Below, piece after piece: positions 26,957 through 35,733 of a DNA stretch of 64,000 nt. Both the position numbers and the translations under genes were made by a program. The number at the start of each line of letters is the position of its first letter. Within the stretch, counting starts at the first letter, position 1. Under the pieces are notes generated by a model. The model saw only the letters and a list, made by a program, of their open reading frames with translations, made no database searches and was not told where the DNA came from. Source of the DNA: Rhizobiales bacterium PAR1 (lineage in GTDB: Bacteria > Pseudomonadota > Alphaproteobacteria > Rhizobiales > Beijerinckiaceae); NCBI GenBank assembly GCA_002256205.1, contig NKIW01000007.1, positions 124,001 through 188,000 on the forward strand, read 5' to 3'.

Positions 26957-28093
26957 ATGAACGTTCCTCTATCCCCCTCTGCTCCGGCGCCAGCCGAGGC
27001 AGCAGCCCTTCCGGCGGTAGAACTCGCCGGGATCGCCAAACTGTTTCCGGCGCGCGGCGAAAGCACCTCTGTCTCTGCCCTGCGCGGGATCGACCTGGTG
27101 GTCGAGACTGGCAAGATTGTCGGCGTGATCGGGCGTTCTGGCGCGGGAAAGTCGACGCTGATCCGGCTCGTCAACGGGCTTGAAATCGCAACGAGCGGGC
27201 GCATTTCGCTGTTCGGGCGCGATGTTACGCGTCTCAGCGAAGCCGAATGGCGCAGCGAACGGCGCAACATCGGCATGGTGTTCCAGCACTTCAACCTGCT
27301 CTCATCGCGCACGGTGTTCGACAACGTGGCGCTGCCGCTCGAAATTCTCGGCACGGCGAAGGCCGAGATCAACCGGCAGGTGACGCGCCTTCTGGAGATT
27401 GTCGGGCTCAGTGACAAGCGCGACCGCTATCCGGCGGAACTCTCCGGTGGGCAGAAGCAGCGCGTCGGCATCGCCCGCGCGCTTGCGACCGAGCCGCGCA
27501 TTCTTCTGTGCGATGAGGCAACCTCGGCGCTCGATCCGGAGACAACAAAATCCATTCTGGCGCTTCTGAAACGAGTCAACCGCGAGTTGGGCGTGACGAT
27601 CCTGCTGATCACGCATGAAATTCCGGTCATCAAGGAAATCTGCGACGAGGTCGCGGTGCTCGAAGCGGGCGAAATCATCGAGCACGGCGCGGTGTTTGAT
27701 GTGCTCACGCGCCCGCAGCACCCTTCCACGGCCCGTCTTGTCGAAGGCGTCACGCGCGTTGAAATCCCGGAAGCGCTGGCCGCGCGCCTTTCCCCGACCG
27801 CAAGCCCCGGTGCGCTGGCCGCCATCCGCATCGGCTTTGTCGGCGAGAATGCGACCAGTCCGGTCATCAGCCGCCTGACGACGACCATCGGCGTCGATGT
27901 CAACATTCTGACCGGGCGGATCGATTTCATCGGCGGGCGCCCGTTCGGCAGCCTGATTGTCTCGGTGCCCGGCGCGGAACCGGCCTTTGGCGCCATTCTC
28001 GCCTCGCTGAAGCGCCTCGGGTTTGAGATCGACCCGCTCGGGTTTTTCGAAACCGAAGCCGCCACTTCGGAGGCCCCGCGCCATGTCGCCTGA
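26957..28093 (+). CDS. metN: Methionine ABC importer ATP-binding protein
   Basis: This cytoplasmic ATPase powers D/L-methionine uptake. With ATG 26957 it has 378 residues. Walker A GRSGAGKST is at residues 59-67, signature LSGGQKQR near 160, and Walker B ILLCDEATSALDPET follows. The C-terminal 100 residues form a NIL domain, the methionine-sensing module that gives trans-inhibition. The frame continues upstream to 26765, but no ribosome site or homology supports earlier starts; AGG lies at seven bases from 26957. The 3' end overlaps metI by 11 bp. Confidence 0.92.
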   Translation: MNVPLSPSAPAPAEAAALPAVELAGIAKLFPARGESTSVSALRGIDLVVETGKIVGVIGRSGAGKSTLIRLVNGLEIATSGRISLFGRDVTRLSEAEWRSERRNIGMVFQHFNLLSSRTVFDNVALPLEILGTAKAEINRQVTRLLEIVGLSDKRDRYPAELSGGQKQRVGIARALATEPRILLCDEATSALDPETTKSILALLKRVNRELGVTILLITHEIPVIKEICDEVAVLEAGEIIEHGAVFDVLTRPQHPSTARLVEGVTRVEIPEALAARLSPTASPGALAAIRIGFVGENATSPVISRLTTTIGVDVNILTGRIDFIGGRPFGSLIVSVPGAEPAFGAILASLKRLGFEIDPLGFFETEAATSEAPRHVA

Positions 28094-28748
28094 ACTCCTG
28101 CGCCTCATTCTCGACGCCACGCTCGACACGCTCCACATGATTGCCGTCGCGGGCGGTCTTGGCACGCTGCTTGGCTTGCCGCTGGGCGTCTTTCTGGCAA
28201 CCAGCGGAAAGGGCGAACTTTTTGCCGCATCGGCCGTCAATGCCGTGCTCGGCGTGGTGGTGAACATTACCCGCTCGACGCCTTTCATCATTCTCGTGGT
28301 GGCGATTGTGCCGTTCACGCGGTTGATTGCGGGCACCTCGATCGGCACCAGCGCAGCGATTGTGCCGCTGACCGTGGCGGCGATCCCGTTCATCGCGCGC
28401 ATTGTCGAAGGGGCGATCCGCGAGGTGGATCAGGGGCTTGTCGAAGCCGCCCGCGCGATGGGAGCGACCCCGCTCCAGATTGTGAGCAAGGTGCTGATCC
28501 CCGAGGCCCTGCCCGCTATCATCCTTGGCCTCACACTCGCCGCCGTCAGCCTCATTGGCTTCTCGGCGATGGTCGGTGCTGTGGGTGGTGGTGGTCTGGG
28601 CGATCTCGGCATCCGCTATGGCTACCAGCGCTTCATGCCTGAGGTGATGCTCATCGTCGTCGCGGTGCTGGTGGTGCTGGTCCAGTCGGTCCAGACCATT
28701 GGCGACCGCCTCTCCCGCCACATGAACAAGCGTATCCGGCACATCTGA
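28083..28748 (+). CDS. metI: Methionine ABC importer permease
   Basis: This inner-membrane subunit forms the MetI homodimer channel. The 221 residues hold about five membrane segments, the conserved NITRSTPFIILVVAI stretch and the coupling loop EAARAMGATPLQIVSKVLIPEA. The MetI-type signature GFSAMVGAVGGGGLGDLGI follows. The length and the 11-bp overlap with metN are typical of metNIQ operons. Confidence 0.93.
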   Translation: MSPELLRLILDATLDTLHMIAVAGGLGTLLGLPLGVFLATSGKGELFAASAVNAVLGVVVNITRSTPFIILVVAIVPFTRLIAGTSIGTSAAIVPLTVAAIPFIARIVEGAIREVDQGLVEAARAMGATPLQIVSKVLIPEALPAIILGLTLAAVSLIGFSAMVGAVGGGGLGDLGIRYGYQRFMPEVMLIVVAVLVVLVQSVQTIGDRLSRHMNKRIRHI

Positions 28749-28790
28749 GTGCCGGGCGCCCCTAATTCCGTTTAGAAGAAAGGACCTCCC

Positions 28791-29591
28791 ATGACGAAGC
28801 TTCTCTCCCGTCGCTCGGTGGCACTCGCCGCTCTTGCCGTTGCTGCTTTCGGGTCCGCCGCCTCGGCGCAGACGCCGCAGGTGCTGCGCATCGGCGTGAC
28901 GCCCGGTCCGCACGCGCAGATTCTCGAAGCCGTGAAGCCGATCGCGGCCAAGAAGGGTCTCGAGATCAAGATCCTAGAATTCACCGATTATGTCGTGCCC
29001 AATCAGGCGCTGCACGCGGGCGAACTCGAAGCCAATTCGTTCCAGAACCAGCCGTACCTCGACAATCAGATCAAGGATCGCAAGTTCGATCTCGTCAGCG
29101 CGGGCCTGACGGTGAATTTCCCGCTCGGCATCTATTCCTCGAAGTACAAGAGCTGGGCCGAGGTGCCGGATGGCGCGACCATCGCGATTCAGAACGATCC
29201 GACCAACGGCGGCCGTTCGCTGCTGCTGCTGCGTGACAAGGGTATCCTCAAGCTGCGTGAGGGCACCGGCTTCAAGCCGAGCGTGGCTGATATCGTCGAG
29301 AACCCGAAGAAGCTGAAGATCGTCGAGATCGACGCGGCACAGACCGCCCGCTCGCTCCCGGATGTCGCGGCGGCGGCGATCAACACCAATTACGCCGTCG
29401 AAGCCAAAATCGAGCCGACGAGCGCGATCCTGCGCGAAGACCCCAAGGGCCCTTATGTGAACCTGATCGCGGTGCGCACGGTCGACAAGGACAAGCCCTG
29501 GGTGAAGGCGCTGGTCGAAGCCTATCAGTCGCCGGAAGTGAAGGCTTTCATTGCCGAGAAATTCAAGGGTTCGGTGCTCGCTGGCTGGTAA
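28791..29591 (+). CDS. metQ: Methionine ABC importer substrate-binding protein
   Basis: This periplasmic protein captures methionine for MetNI. The 266 residues start with a Sec signal peptide (SRRSVALAALAVAAF) that probably cleaves after ASA before QTPQV. There is no lipobox cysteine, so it appears soluble, unlike the MetQ lipoproteins of enteric bacteria. NLPA-family features include LRIGVTPGPHAQIL and ALHAGELEANSFQNQPYLD. It lies 42 bp behind metI. Two hairpins end the transcript downstream. Confidence 0.93.
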   Translation: MTKLLSRRSVALAALAVAAFGSAASAQTPQVLRIGVTPGPHAQILEAVKPIAAKKGLEIKILEFTDYVVPNQALHAGELEANSFQNQPYLDNQIKDRKFDLVSAGLTVNFPLGIYSSKYKSWAEVPDGATIAIQNDPTNGGRSLLLLRDKGILKLREGTGFKPSVADIVENPKKLKIVEIDAAQTARSLPDVAAAAINTNYAVEAKIEPTSAILREDPKGPYVNLIAVRTVDKDKPWVKALVEAYQSPEVKAFIAEKFKGSVLAGW

Positions 29592-29609
29592 TTTCCGGGC
29601 GTTTCAAAG

Positions 29610-29678
29610 CTGGACTGGCGCGTTGTCGTGGCGCGCCGGTTCAGAGTGACGCCGGAGCCACGACTCCGGCTTTATTTT
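29610..29678 (+). terminator. Tandem hairpin terminator after metQ
   Basis: The first hairpin (29610-29644) pairs 13 bases with two G-U pairs. The second (29651-29670) is a perfect GCCGGAG/CTCCGGC stem followed by TTTATTTT. The second alone is a convincing intrinsic terminator. Confidence 0.85.
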
Positions 29679-29718
29679 GGACGGCACGCCTCCACCGGGC
29701 AGGCGGAATTCAGCGCTC

Positions 29719-30238
29719 TTAGGCGCGCACGAAGCGCAGGACAGCCTCGATAATGCTGGCGCGGCGGCGCGCGCGCACTTCCGGCACGCCCATGTCGCGG
29801 CCGAAGACCACGTTGATCGTCGCGCGATTAGAGACTTTGTAAAAGGCCAGTGCCATCAGGGTCAGATGGATATCCAGCTGATCAAGGCCGGGGCGAAATA
29901 CGCCTGTCTCAGCGCCGCTCTGGTAAATCTTGCCGACCATTCGGATTGCCGAAAGATTGAGATTGCCGACCAGCGCCGAGGTCTTCAGGTGCCCAGCGTG
30001 GTGGATGTTCTCGCTCATCACCAGCCGGACGAAATTGGGGTTATCGGCGTGGTAATCGAAGGTGAAACCCGCTAGCTGCGTCAGCGCCTAGGTCAGAGAG
30101 TTGCAGGGTCAATTCAAGCCTGCTAATCCACGCGTAAGCCTCTTCCAGAACGGCGCGATAAAGCCCCTCCTTGTCGGAAAAATAGTAATAGATCATCCGC
30201 TTGGAGGTTGACGTGCGGGCGGCAATCTCGTCGACGCG
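29719..30238 (-). pseudogene. TetR-family regulator pseudogene (5'-truncated and frameshifted)
   Basis: Reading leftward from 30238 the sequence encodes RVDEIAARTSTSKRMIYYYF, the helix-turn-helix of a TetR protein, and continues to AVLEEAYAWISRLELTL. Near 30060-30095 the frame is broken. The ligand domain resumes in another frame as GFTFDYHADNPNFVRLVMSE and runs to the end at 29719. The first helix and start codon are missing at the right end, where an ABC ATPase fragment begins on the other strand. At least two lesions therefore exist, and the gene cannot make a normal repressor. Confidence 0.8.
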
Positions 30239-30505
30239 CGCTCTGCATGGAGGCCAAGGTGAGGCTGTTTGACAAGCCGACCTCCGCGCTCGATCCGGAG
30301 ATGGTCAAGGAAGTTCTTGACACCATGATCAGCCTTGCGGAAGACGGCATGACGATGATCTGCGTCACCCATGAATTGGTTTTCGCGCGTCAGGTCGCCG
30401 ACCGTGTGATCTTCATGGCCAAATGGCGAAATCATCGAGGAGGGCCATCCGTCCGAGTTCTTCAAGAGCCCGAAGAACGAGCGGACCCGGCAGTTCCTTG
30501 GTTAA
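30235..30505 (+). pseudogene. Amino-acid-type ABC ATPase remnant (C-terminal part, frameshifted)
   Basis: The fragment begins in the middle of the ATPase, at RALCMEAKVRLFDKPTSALD, corresponding to the region after the signature motif in GlnQ/HisP-type proteins. It continues with EMVKEVLDTMISLAEDGMTM and the switch His in CVTHE. The Walker B Glu is replaced by Lys (FDKPT for FDEPT). After VIFMA at about 30420 a one-base shift moves the tail NGEIIEEGHPSEFFKSPKNE into another frame, ending at 30505. Walker A and the permease and binding-protein genes are absent. It is dead. Confidence 0.82.
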
Positions 30506-30570
30506 ATCGTTGCACATCCCTGAAGGCCGGGCGAAAGGCCTTCTTGTGAAATTCAATTGGGAGACCGTGC

Positions 30571-31020
30571 ATGTCGAAGCTCATCTTCATTCTGAACGGT
30601 CCCAACCTCAATCTGCTGGGCAAGCGCCAGCCGCAGATTTACGGGCATGAAACGCTTGTCGACGTCGAGGCCGATTGCCGCAAAACAGCGGCGACACGTG
30701 GTCTCGATATCCGGTTCCATCAGTCCAACCGCGAATATGAAATCATCGACTGGATTCACGAAGCGCGCGACGTCGCCGGCGGGATCGTCATTAACCCCGG
30801 CGCGTTTACCCATACCTCTGTCGCCATTCTGGATGCGCTCAACACCTTCGAGCCGCCGGTCATCGAATGCCATATCTCGCAGGTTCACAAGCGCGAGGCC
30901 TTTCGCCACCACTCGTTTGTCTCCCACCGCGCGGATGCGGTTCTCGCCGGATTTGGAACGCAAGGCTACACGCTCGCCCTTGAGCGACTGGCGCGGTTGA
31001 TCAACGGCCCGAAGGCCTGA
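30571..31020 (+). CDS. aroQ: Type II 3-dehydroquinate dehydratase
   Basis: This dodecameric enzyme reversibly converts 3-dehydroquinate to 3-dehydroshikimate. The 149 residues keep the type II active site: NGPNLNLLG at the start, Arg19 and Tyr24 in the mobile loop, His101 and Arg112 in [16 protein letters not shown]. The loop reads GKRQPQIYG where TREPEIYG is usual. GGGAG precedes ATG 30571. Its neighbours are an AroE-like oxidoreductase 15 bp later and a BKACE enzyme, not the rest of the aromatic pathway, so a catabolic role in quinate/shikimate-like metabolism is plausible. Confidence 0.92.
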   Translation: MSKLIFILNGPNLNLLGKRQPQIYGHETLVDVEADCRKTAATRGLDIRFHQSNREYEIIDWIHEARDVAGGIVINPGAFTHTSVAILDALNTFEPPVIECHISQVHKREAFRHHSFVSHRADAVLAGFGTQGYTLALERLARLINGPKA

Positions 31021-31035
31021 CAAGGATTTATCGTC

Positions 31036-31869
31036 ATGATCACCGGCCACACCAGCGTCATCGCGCATATCGGTTTCCCGACCGAGACGTTCAAAGCGCC
31101 GATGATCTACAACCCTTATTTTGAGAAGCACGACATCGACACCATTGTCGTGCCGATGGGGTGCCGATCTGAGGATTTCGCGGCCTTTCTGCCGGCGATT
31201 TTCTCACTGACGAATATTCGTGGTGCGCTCATCACCATGCCGCACAAGGTAGCGGTGCTCGGGCTGCTCGACGCGGTCTCGACCACAGCCGCCATTTCCG
31301 GCGCCTGCAACGCCGTAAAGCGGACCGAAGACGGCAAGCTCGTCGGCGATATGTTCGATGGCGAGGGTTTCGCGCGCGGTGTCGAGCGCAAGGGACAAGC
31401 GATCAAGGGCAAGGATATCCTTGTCGTGGGTTCGGGTGGCGTCGGCTCTGCCATTGCCGCCAGCCTTGCGGCACGGGCGCCGCGTTCGCTCAAGCTGTTC
31501 GATGTGAATTTGGCGATGGCCGAGGCACTCGGCGCGCGGCTCTCCAGGCATTATCCCGCGCTTGACGTCATCGTCGGTTCGAAAGATCCCGATGGCTGCG
31601 ATATCGTCGTCAACGCGACGCCGCTCGGGATGAAGGCGGGCGATCCCATGCCGATGGACATCACGCGTATCGCGCCGACCGCCTTTGTCGGCGAGGTGGT
31701 GCTGAAGAAGGAGACGACGGCGTTTCTCGATGCCGCGATCCAGCGGGGGTGCCGGGTTCAGGTCGGTCTCGATATGCTGTTTGAGCAAATCCCGGCCTAT
31801 CTCGAGTTTTTCGGCTTTCCGACGACAACGGCGGATGAACTCCGCGCCGTTGCCACCATCCGGTATTGA
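31036..31869 (+). CDS. Shikimate dehydrogenase-like NAD(P) oxidoreductase with altered substrate site
   Basis: The 277 residues have the AroE fold: the catalytic Lys71 in ALITMPHK, Asn92 in GACNAV, Asp108 in MFDGEGF and the dinucleotide motif LVVGSGGVGSAIAA. Compared with E. coli AroE, the shikimate carboxylate-binding serines 14 and 16 are Phe19 and Ala21, and Asn59 is Leu65. The enzyme should still oxidise or reduce a cyclic hydroxyl, but on a substrate that differs from shikimate at the carboxylate end. It lies between aroQ and the BKACE gene with 9-15 bp spacing. I leave the symbol blank for that reason. Confidence 0.8.
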   Translation: MITGHTSVIAHIGFPTETFKAPMIYNPYFEKHDIDTIVVPMGCRSEDFAAFLPAIFSLTNIRGALITMPHKVAVLGLLDAVSTTAAISGACNAVKRTEDGKLVGDMFDGEGFARGVERKGQAIKGKDILVVGSGGVGSAIAASLAARAPRSLKLFDVNLAMAEALGARLSRHYPALDVIVGSKDPDGCDIVVNATPLGMKAGDPMPMDITRIAPTAFVGEVVLKKETTAFLDAAIQRGCRVQVGLDMLFEQIPAYLEFFGFPTTTADELRAVATIRY

Positions 31870-31878
31870 GGTCCAGTC

Positions 31879-32700
31879 ATGAAGCCTTGCATCATCACCG
31901 TCGCGATTACCGGTTCCCTGCCGCAGAAATCCGACAATCCGGCGGTGCCGATCACGATTGCGGAGCAGGTCGAGTCAACGCAAGCAGCCTTTGAAGCCGG
32001 CGCAACGCTGCTGCACGCACATGTGCGAAACGACGATGGCACCCCCTCCTCCAGCCCGGAGCGCTTCGCCCGGCTGATGGAAGGCATCCGCCAGCATTGC
32101 CCCGGCATGATCATCCAGCTTTCAACCGGTGGACGTTCCGGCGCGGGGCGCGAGCGCGGCGGCATGATCCCGCTCAAGCCGGAGATGTGTTCGCTCTCGA
32201 CTGGCTCGTGCAATTTCCCGACGCGGGTCTATGAGAACAGCCCCGATCTCGTGGAATGGCTGGCGTCGGAGATGCTGGCGCATGGTGTGAAGCCCGAAAT
32301 CGAAGCCTTCGATCTTTCGATGATCTTCAAGGCTGCCGAGATGGCGCGCACCGGCCGCATCAAGGGGCCGCTCCATGTCCAGTTTGTGATGGGCGTGAAA
32401 AACGCCATGCCGGTCGACCGCACGGCCTTCGAATTTTACATCACCACGCTGAAGCGGCTTGCGCCGGATGCGACCTGGGCCGGCGCCGGCATCGGGCGGG
32501 AGCAGTTCACGCTCAACCGCTGGAGCCTTGAACTCGGCGGGCATTGCCGTACGGGCCTCGAAGACAACGTGCGTCTCGACAAGGATACCCTCGCCCCGTC
32601 CAATGCAGCGCTGGTGAAGCGGATTGTCGATCTCTGCCCCGAACATAATCGCCGGCCGGCAACGGTAGCCGAAGCGCGGGCGCTGTTGGGGCTCAGCTAG
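31879..32700 (+). CDS. BKACE-family beta-keto acid cleavage enzyme (3-keto-5-aminohexanoate cleavage-like)
   Basis: BKACE enzymes condense a beta-keto acid with acetyl-CoA and split it to acetoacetate and a new acyl-CoA. The 273 residues show the TIM-barrel start IITVAITGS and the zinc-binding HAHVR motif near residues 46-50. Later motifs are STGGRSGAGRERGG and the C-terminal GHCRTGLEDNVRLDKD. It closes the operon with aroQ and the AroE-like gene. The family acts on many beta-keto acids, so the substrate is open; the neighbours suggest a keto acid from a cyclic or quinate-like precursor. Confidence 0.87.
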   Translation: MKPCIITVAITGSLPQKSDNPAVPITIAEQVESTQAAFEAGATLLHAHVRNDDGTPSSSPERFARLMEGIRQHCPGMIIQLSTGGRSGAGRERGGMIPLKPEMCSLSTGSCNFPTRVYENSPDLVEWLASEMLAHGVKPEIEAFDLSMIFKAAEMARTGRIKGPLHVQFVMGVKNAMPVDRTAFEFYITTLKRLAPDATWAGAGIGREQFTLNRWSLELGGHCRTGLEDNVRLDKDTLAPSNAALVKRIVDLCPEHNRRPATVAEARALLGLS

Positions 32701-33176
32701 CGCGAGAGCCGGATTTAGGCACCGATTACGTCAGCAGGCGCGTCGCATGGGTGAGGAGCCAATAGGCGCAGCCGCACAACACCAGACATCTTGCAAACCA
32801 CATGGATCAACCTTCGAACCAAGCGATAACATCCGCCACGATCCATCTGGCAACAAGGAGTATGCCGCTCGAGACTCCGATTCCAGTTATCACGAGCAAG
32901 GTCATGTCACGGTATCCTTCCGATCCTGCCAAGCCGTAGCAGGCGCCTGTTACCTTGACTTAAACGGACAAGATTAATGATCTGTTTTGTATTTTCGTGA
33001 TGCCCACATTGCTGACGACAGCAGAGCAATTGCTGCGCAGGCCACAGATTTCAAAGACTATCCACGGTTTCATTTCTGTGGTGACAAATGAACACCAGCA
33101 ACTATGCCGTGTATCGCGCCGGCGTCAGGGCTGAACGGCAGGGTGGAACCGGTACTCCATTAGGCTCCGCTTGGCA
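32701..33176. other. Intergenic region between convergent genes
   Basis: No gene or clear terminator is supported in these 476 bp. The part from about 32950 to 33080 is less GC-rich than the surroundings. The short ORFs here lack domains and ribosome sites. Confidence 0.45.
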
Positions 33177-34226
33177 TCACCGTGCACGCTGGAGCATACC
33201 GAAGAGATCGCGCGGATCGTCCGGATCGGCGATGAGGTCGAAATCCTCGTAGAAGTCCGTGCCTGCGATGCGTGCGCGCAGGTAGACCAGCGCCGAGAAA
33301 TCCTCGATGGCAAAGCCGACGCTGTCAAAGAGCGTGATCTGGCTGTCGCTGCGTCGTCCCGGCGCCGCTCCAGTGATGACATGCCGAAGCTCGGTGATCG
33401 GGTAATCGCGCGTCATCTGCTGTATCTCGCCCTCGATCCAGGTCTGCGGCGGATATTCCACGAAGGTATCGGCGCGCAGGAGAATATCGCGGTGCAGCTC
33501 GGTCTTGCCGGGACAATCGCCACCAATCGCGTTGATATGGACCCCTGCCCCGACCATGTTATCGGTCAGGATGGTCGCGAATTGCTTGTCGGCGGTGCAG
33601 GTCGTGATGATCCCGGCGCCTTCCGTGGCGGCTTGCGCCGAAGCGCAGGCCACCAGCGTGAGCCCCGAGCCCGCCAGATTGCGCAGGGTCTTTTCAGTTG
33701 CGCCCGGATCGATGTCGTAGAGCCGGAGCGTGTCGATCCCGCAGACCGCCTTCATGGCCAGCGCCTGAAATTCCGCCTGCGCGCCATTGCCGATCAACGC
33801 CATGACCTGAGCGCCTTTCGGTGCCAAATGGCGCGCTGCCATCGCGGAGGTGGCCGCGGTCCGCAGTGCGGTCAACAGCGTCATTTCCGCGAGAAGCACG
33901 GGGTAGCCGGTGGCGACTTCGGCCAAAAGCCCGAAGGCGGTGACGGTTTGCAGACCGTCTGCGGTATTTCGGGGGTGCCCGTTGACGTATTTGCAGGCGT
34001 AGATCGTCCCGTCCGAGGTCGGCATCAGTTCGATCACGCCGTCGCGCGAGTGGCTGGCGACACGCGGCGTCTTGTCGAAGGCGTCCCAGCGACGAAAATC
34101 ATCCTCGATGCGATCACACAGATCGCGCAGCATCGACTCGATGCCGACGTCATGGACAAGCCGCATCATGTTCTTGACGCTGACGAAAGGCACCATCGCC
34201 TTATGGGAGGGAAGCGGGGCAGTCAT
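33177..34226 (-). CDS. Ornithine cyclodeaminase/mu-crystallin family protein
   Basis: Members deaminate and cyclise L-ornithine to L-proline or act as NAD(P)-dependent imine reductases and amino-acid dehydrogenases. The 349 residues show RDGVIELMPTSDGTIYACKY at the substrate face, LRTAATSAMAARHLAPKGA, and the dinucleotide motif ALIGNGAQAEFQALA near residue 144. The longer N-terminal and C-terminal regions match the rhizobial OCD group. A divergent Lrp/AsnC gene starts 144 bp away, the usual arrangement for amino-acid-induced OCD genes. The substrate is therefore likely an amino acid; ornithine is the default guess. Confidence 0.86.
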   Translation of the reverse strand: MTAPLPSHKAMVPFVSVKNMMRLVHDVGIESMLRDLCDRIEDDFRRWDAFDKTPRVASHSRDGVIELMPTSDGTIYACKYVNGHPRNTADGLQTVTAFGLLAEVATGYPVLLAEMTLLTALRTAATSAMAARHLAPKGAQVMALIGNGAQAEFQALAMKAVCGIDTLRLYDIDPGATEKTLRNLAGSGLTLVACASAQAATEGAGIITTCTADKQFATILTDNMVGAGVHINAIGGDCPGKTELHRDILLRADTFVEYPPQTWIEGEIQQMTRDYPITELRHVITGAAPGRRSDSQITLFDSVGFAIEDFSALVYLRARIAGTDFYEDFDLIADPDDPRDLFGMLQRAR

Positions 34227-34320
34227 GGCGCAAATCCTGTCTCGTCAATGACGTGGCCCGGATTCTAAGCGACGAGGCTGTTAGCCGAAATCTCAATCCT
34301 GTTATAAATTTGGCATTAAC

Positions 34321-34336
34321 TTGATCATATTGATCA
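34321..34336. promoter_or_regulatory. Tandem TTGATCA operator-like repeat
   Basis: TTGATCA occurs twice with a nine-base period and a TA spacer, and each unit contains the palindrome TGATCA. It lies between the divergent ornithine cyclodeaminase and Lrp-family genes, 35 bp before the regulator start, and is a good candidate for that regulator's binding site. Confidence 0.45.
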
Positions 34337-34370
34337 CCCCCATTGACAAAAATCTCAGGGCGTCACGGAC

Positions 34371-34814
34371 ATGACCGACGAAACAGCACAATATATCCCC
34401 GATGGACTCGACCGTCGGATCATCGGCCATCTCCGGGTGGATGGCCGGGCTTCGCTGTCCAAGCTCGCCGATGCGCTTGGCGTGGCACGCGGCACCATCC
34501 AGAACCGGCTGGATCGCCTTATCGAAACGGGAACGCTGCTCGGGTTCACCGCACGGGTCCGGGAGGATTATGATGATCATGCCGTTCACGCCGTGATGCT
34601 GATCGAAGTTGTCGGGAAATCCACAACGCAGGTCATTCGGAGGCTGCGCACCATTCCTGAGATCCACATGCTGCATACAACCAACGGCAATTGGGACCTT
34701 GTCGCCAATATCCGCGCATCCAGCCTTGCGACCTTCGACCGCGTGTTGCGCGAGGTGCGGGTGATTGATGGCGTCTCAAACAGCGAGACAAGCCTCCTGC
34801 TCAGCAGTGTGTGA
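34371..34814 (+). CDS. Lrp/AsnC-family regulator paired with ornithine cyclodeaminase
   Basis: The 147 residues have the AsnC-type helix-turn-helix SLSKLADALGVARGTIQNRL near residue 29 and a RAM domain with MLHTTNGNWDLVANIRA. It differs clearly from the Lrp protein at 10519. It is divergent from the ornithine cyclodeaminase gene and probably activates it in response to the substrate amino acid, as ArgR-type AsnC proteins do. A tandem TTGATCA repeat lies in the shared promoter region. Confidence 0.88.
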   Translation: MTDETAQYIPDGLDRRIIGHLRVDGRASLSKLADALGVARGTIQNRLDRLIETGTLLGFTARVREDYDDHAVHAVMLIEVVGKSTTQVIRRLRTIPEIHMLHTTNGNWDLVANIRASSLATFDRVLREVRVIDGVSNSETSLLLSSV

Positions 34815-35012
34815 CATCCCGCGCACCCTGACGGGGCGGCTCGCACGGTTGCTCGGATATTGTTGACCTTGATGGCAGGTATGGCCTGCGCGCGGGCGGC
34901 TCGGTCTTGCCAATCGGGCCATATGACGGCAAAATTGGAAACGCAATTGTGTTTAGCGCGTGTATACCGGCGTATCCTCTGGTCGGGCAGCGCGACAGGG
35001 GAGACTTCAATC

Positions 35013-35723
35013 ATGGCCGTGAACGATGACATTGCCCAATCCGGCAAGATGGATGTGGCAACCCGCCATGGGTTCAGCCCGGCGCCCTTGAACCGGCGGT
35101 CTTTTCTGCTTGGGGCCGCGGCCAGCTTTGGCGCGCTCGGGCTCGCCGGCTGCGTGACCAACGACGGCATGAGCCTCGCCGAGGCGGAAAAGCACTATGG
35201 CGCGGTGCCGGACAAGAAATTCCCGATTGCGGCGGCGGATATCAGCCAGCTGGATCCGAAGTATTATCCGCGTCAGGTGGCTTATGATTCCAGCGAAAAG
35301 CCCGGCACGATCATCGTCGATCCGTCGAATTACTATGTCTATCGCATCGAGGGCGATGGAAACGCCACCCGCTACGGCGCCAATGTCGGCCGTCAGGGTT
35401 TCCTGTGGAGCGGTGACGCCTATGTCGGGCGCAAGGCGGAGTGGCCGACCTGGACCCCGCCGAAGGAAATGATCAAGCGCCAGCCCGAGGTGGCCAAATA
35501 TGCGCGTGGCATGCCGGGTGGTCCCGAGAATCCGCTCGGCGCGCGCACGCTCTATCTCTATCAGAAGGGCGTCTACACGCTCTATACGATCTATAGCACC
35601 AGCGATCCGGAAACGATCGGGACCAACCTGACGAGTGGCTGCACAGGCCTTCTCACGCAGGACATGATCGCCCTTTATGACAGCACGCCGGTCAACACCA
35701 AAGTGATCGTCCTGCCAGCCTAA
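35013..35723 (+). CDS. L,D-transpeptidase (YkuD)-like lipoprotein with degenerate active site
   Basis: The 236-residue product starts with NRRSFLLGAAASFGALGLAGC, a twin-arginine-like signal ending in a lipobox, so Cys47 should be lipidated and the protein anchored in the cell envelope. The C-terminal half follows rhizobial YkuD enzymes that cross-link peptidoglycan or attach proteins to it. The nucleophile Cys210 is kept in TSGCTGLLTQDMIALYD. The Arg after it is Gly212, and the HGT motif His appears replaced by Tyr194 (YTIYST). GGGGAG precedes ATG 35013. Activity is doubtful or altered. Confidence 0.78.
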   Translation: MAVNDDIAQSGKMDVATRHGFSPAPLNRRSFLLGAAASFGALGLAGCVTNDGMSLAEAEKHYGAVPDKKFPIAAADISQLDPKYYPRQVAYDSSEKPGTIIVDPSNYYVYRIEGDGNATRYGANVGRQGFLWSGDAYVGRKAEWPTWTPPKEMIKRQPEVAKYARGMPGGPENPLGARTLYLYQKGVYTLYTIYSTSDPETIGTNLTSGCTGLLTQDMIALYDSTPVNTKVIVLPA

Positions 35724-35733
35724 TTGCTCAAAA

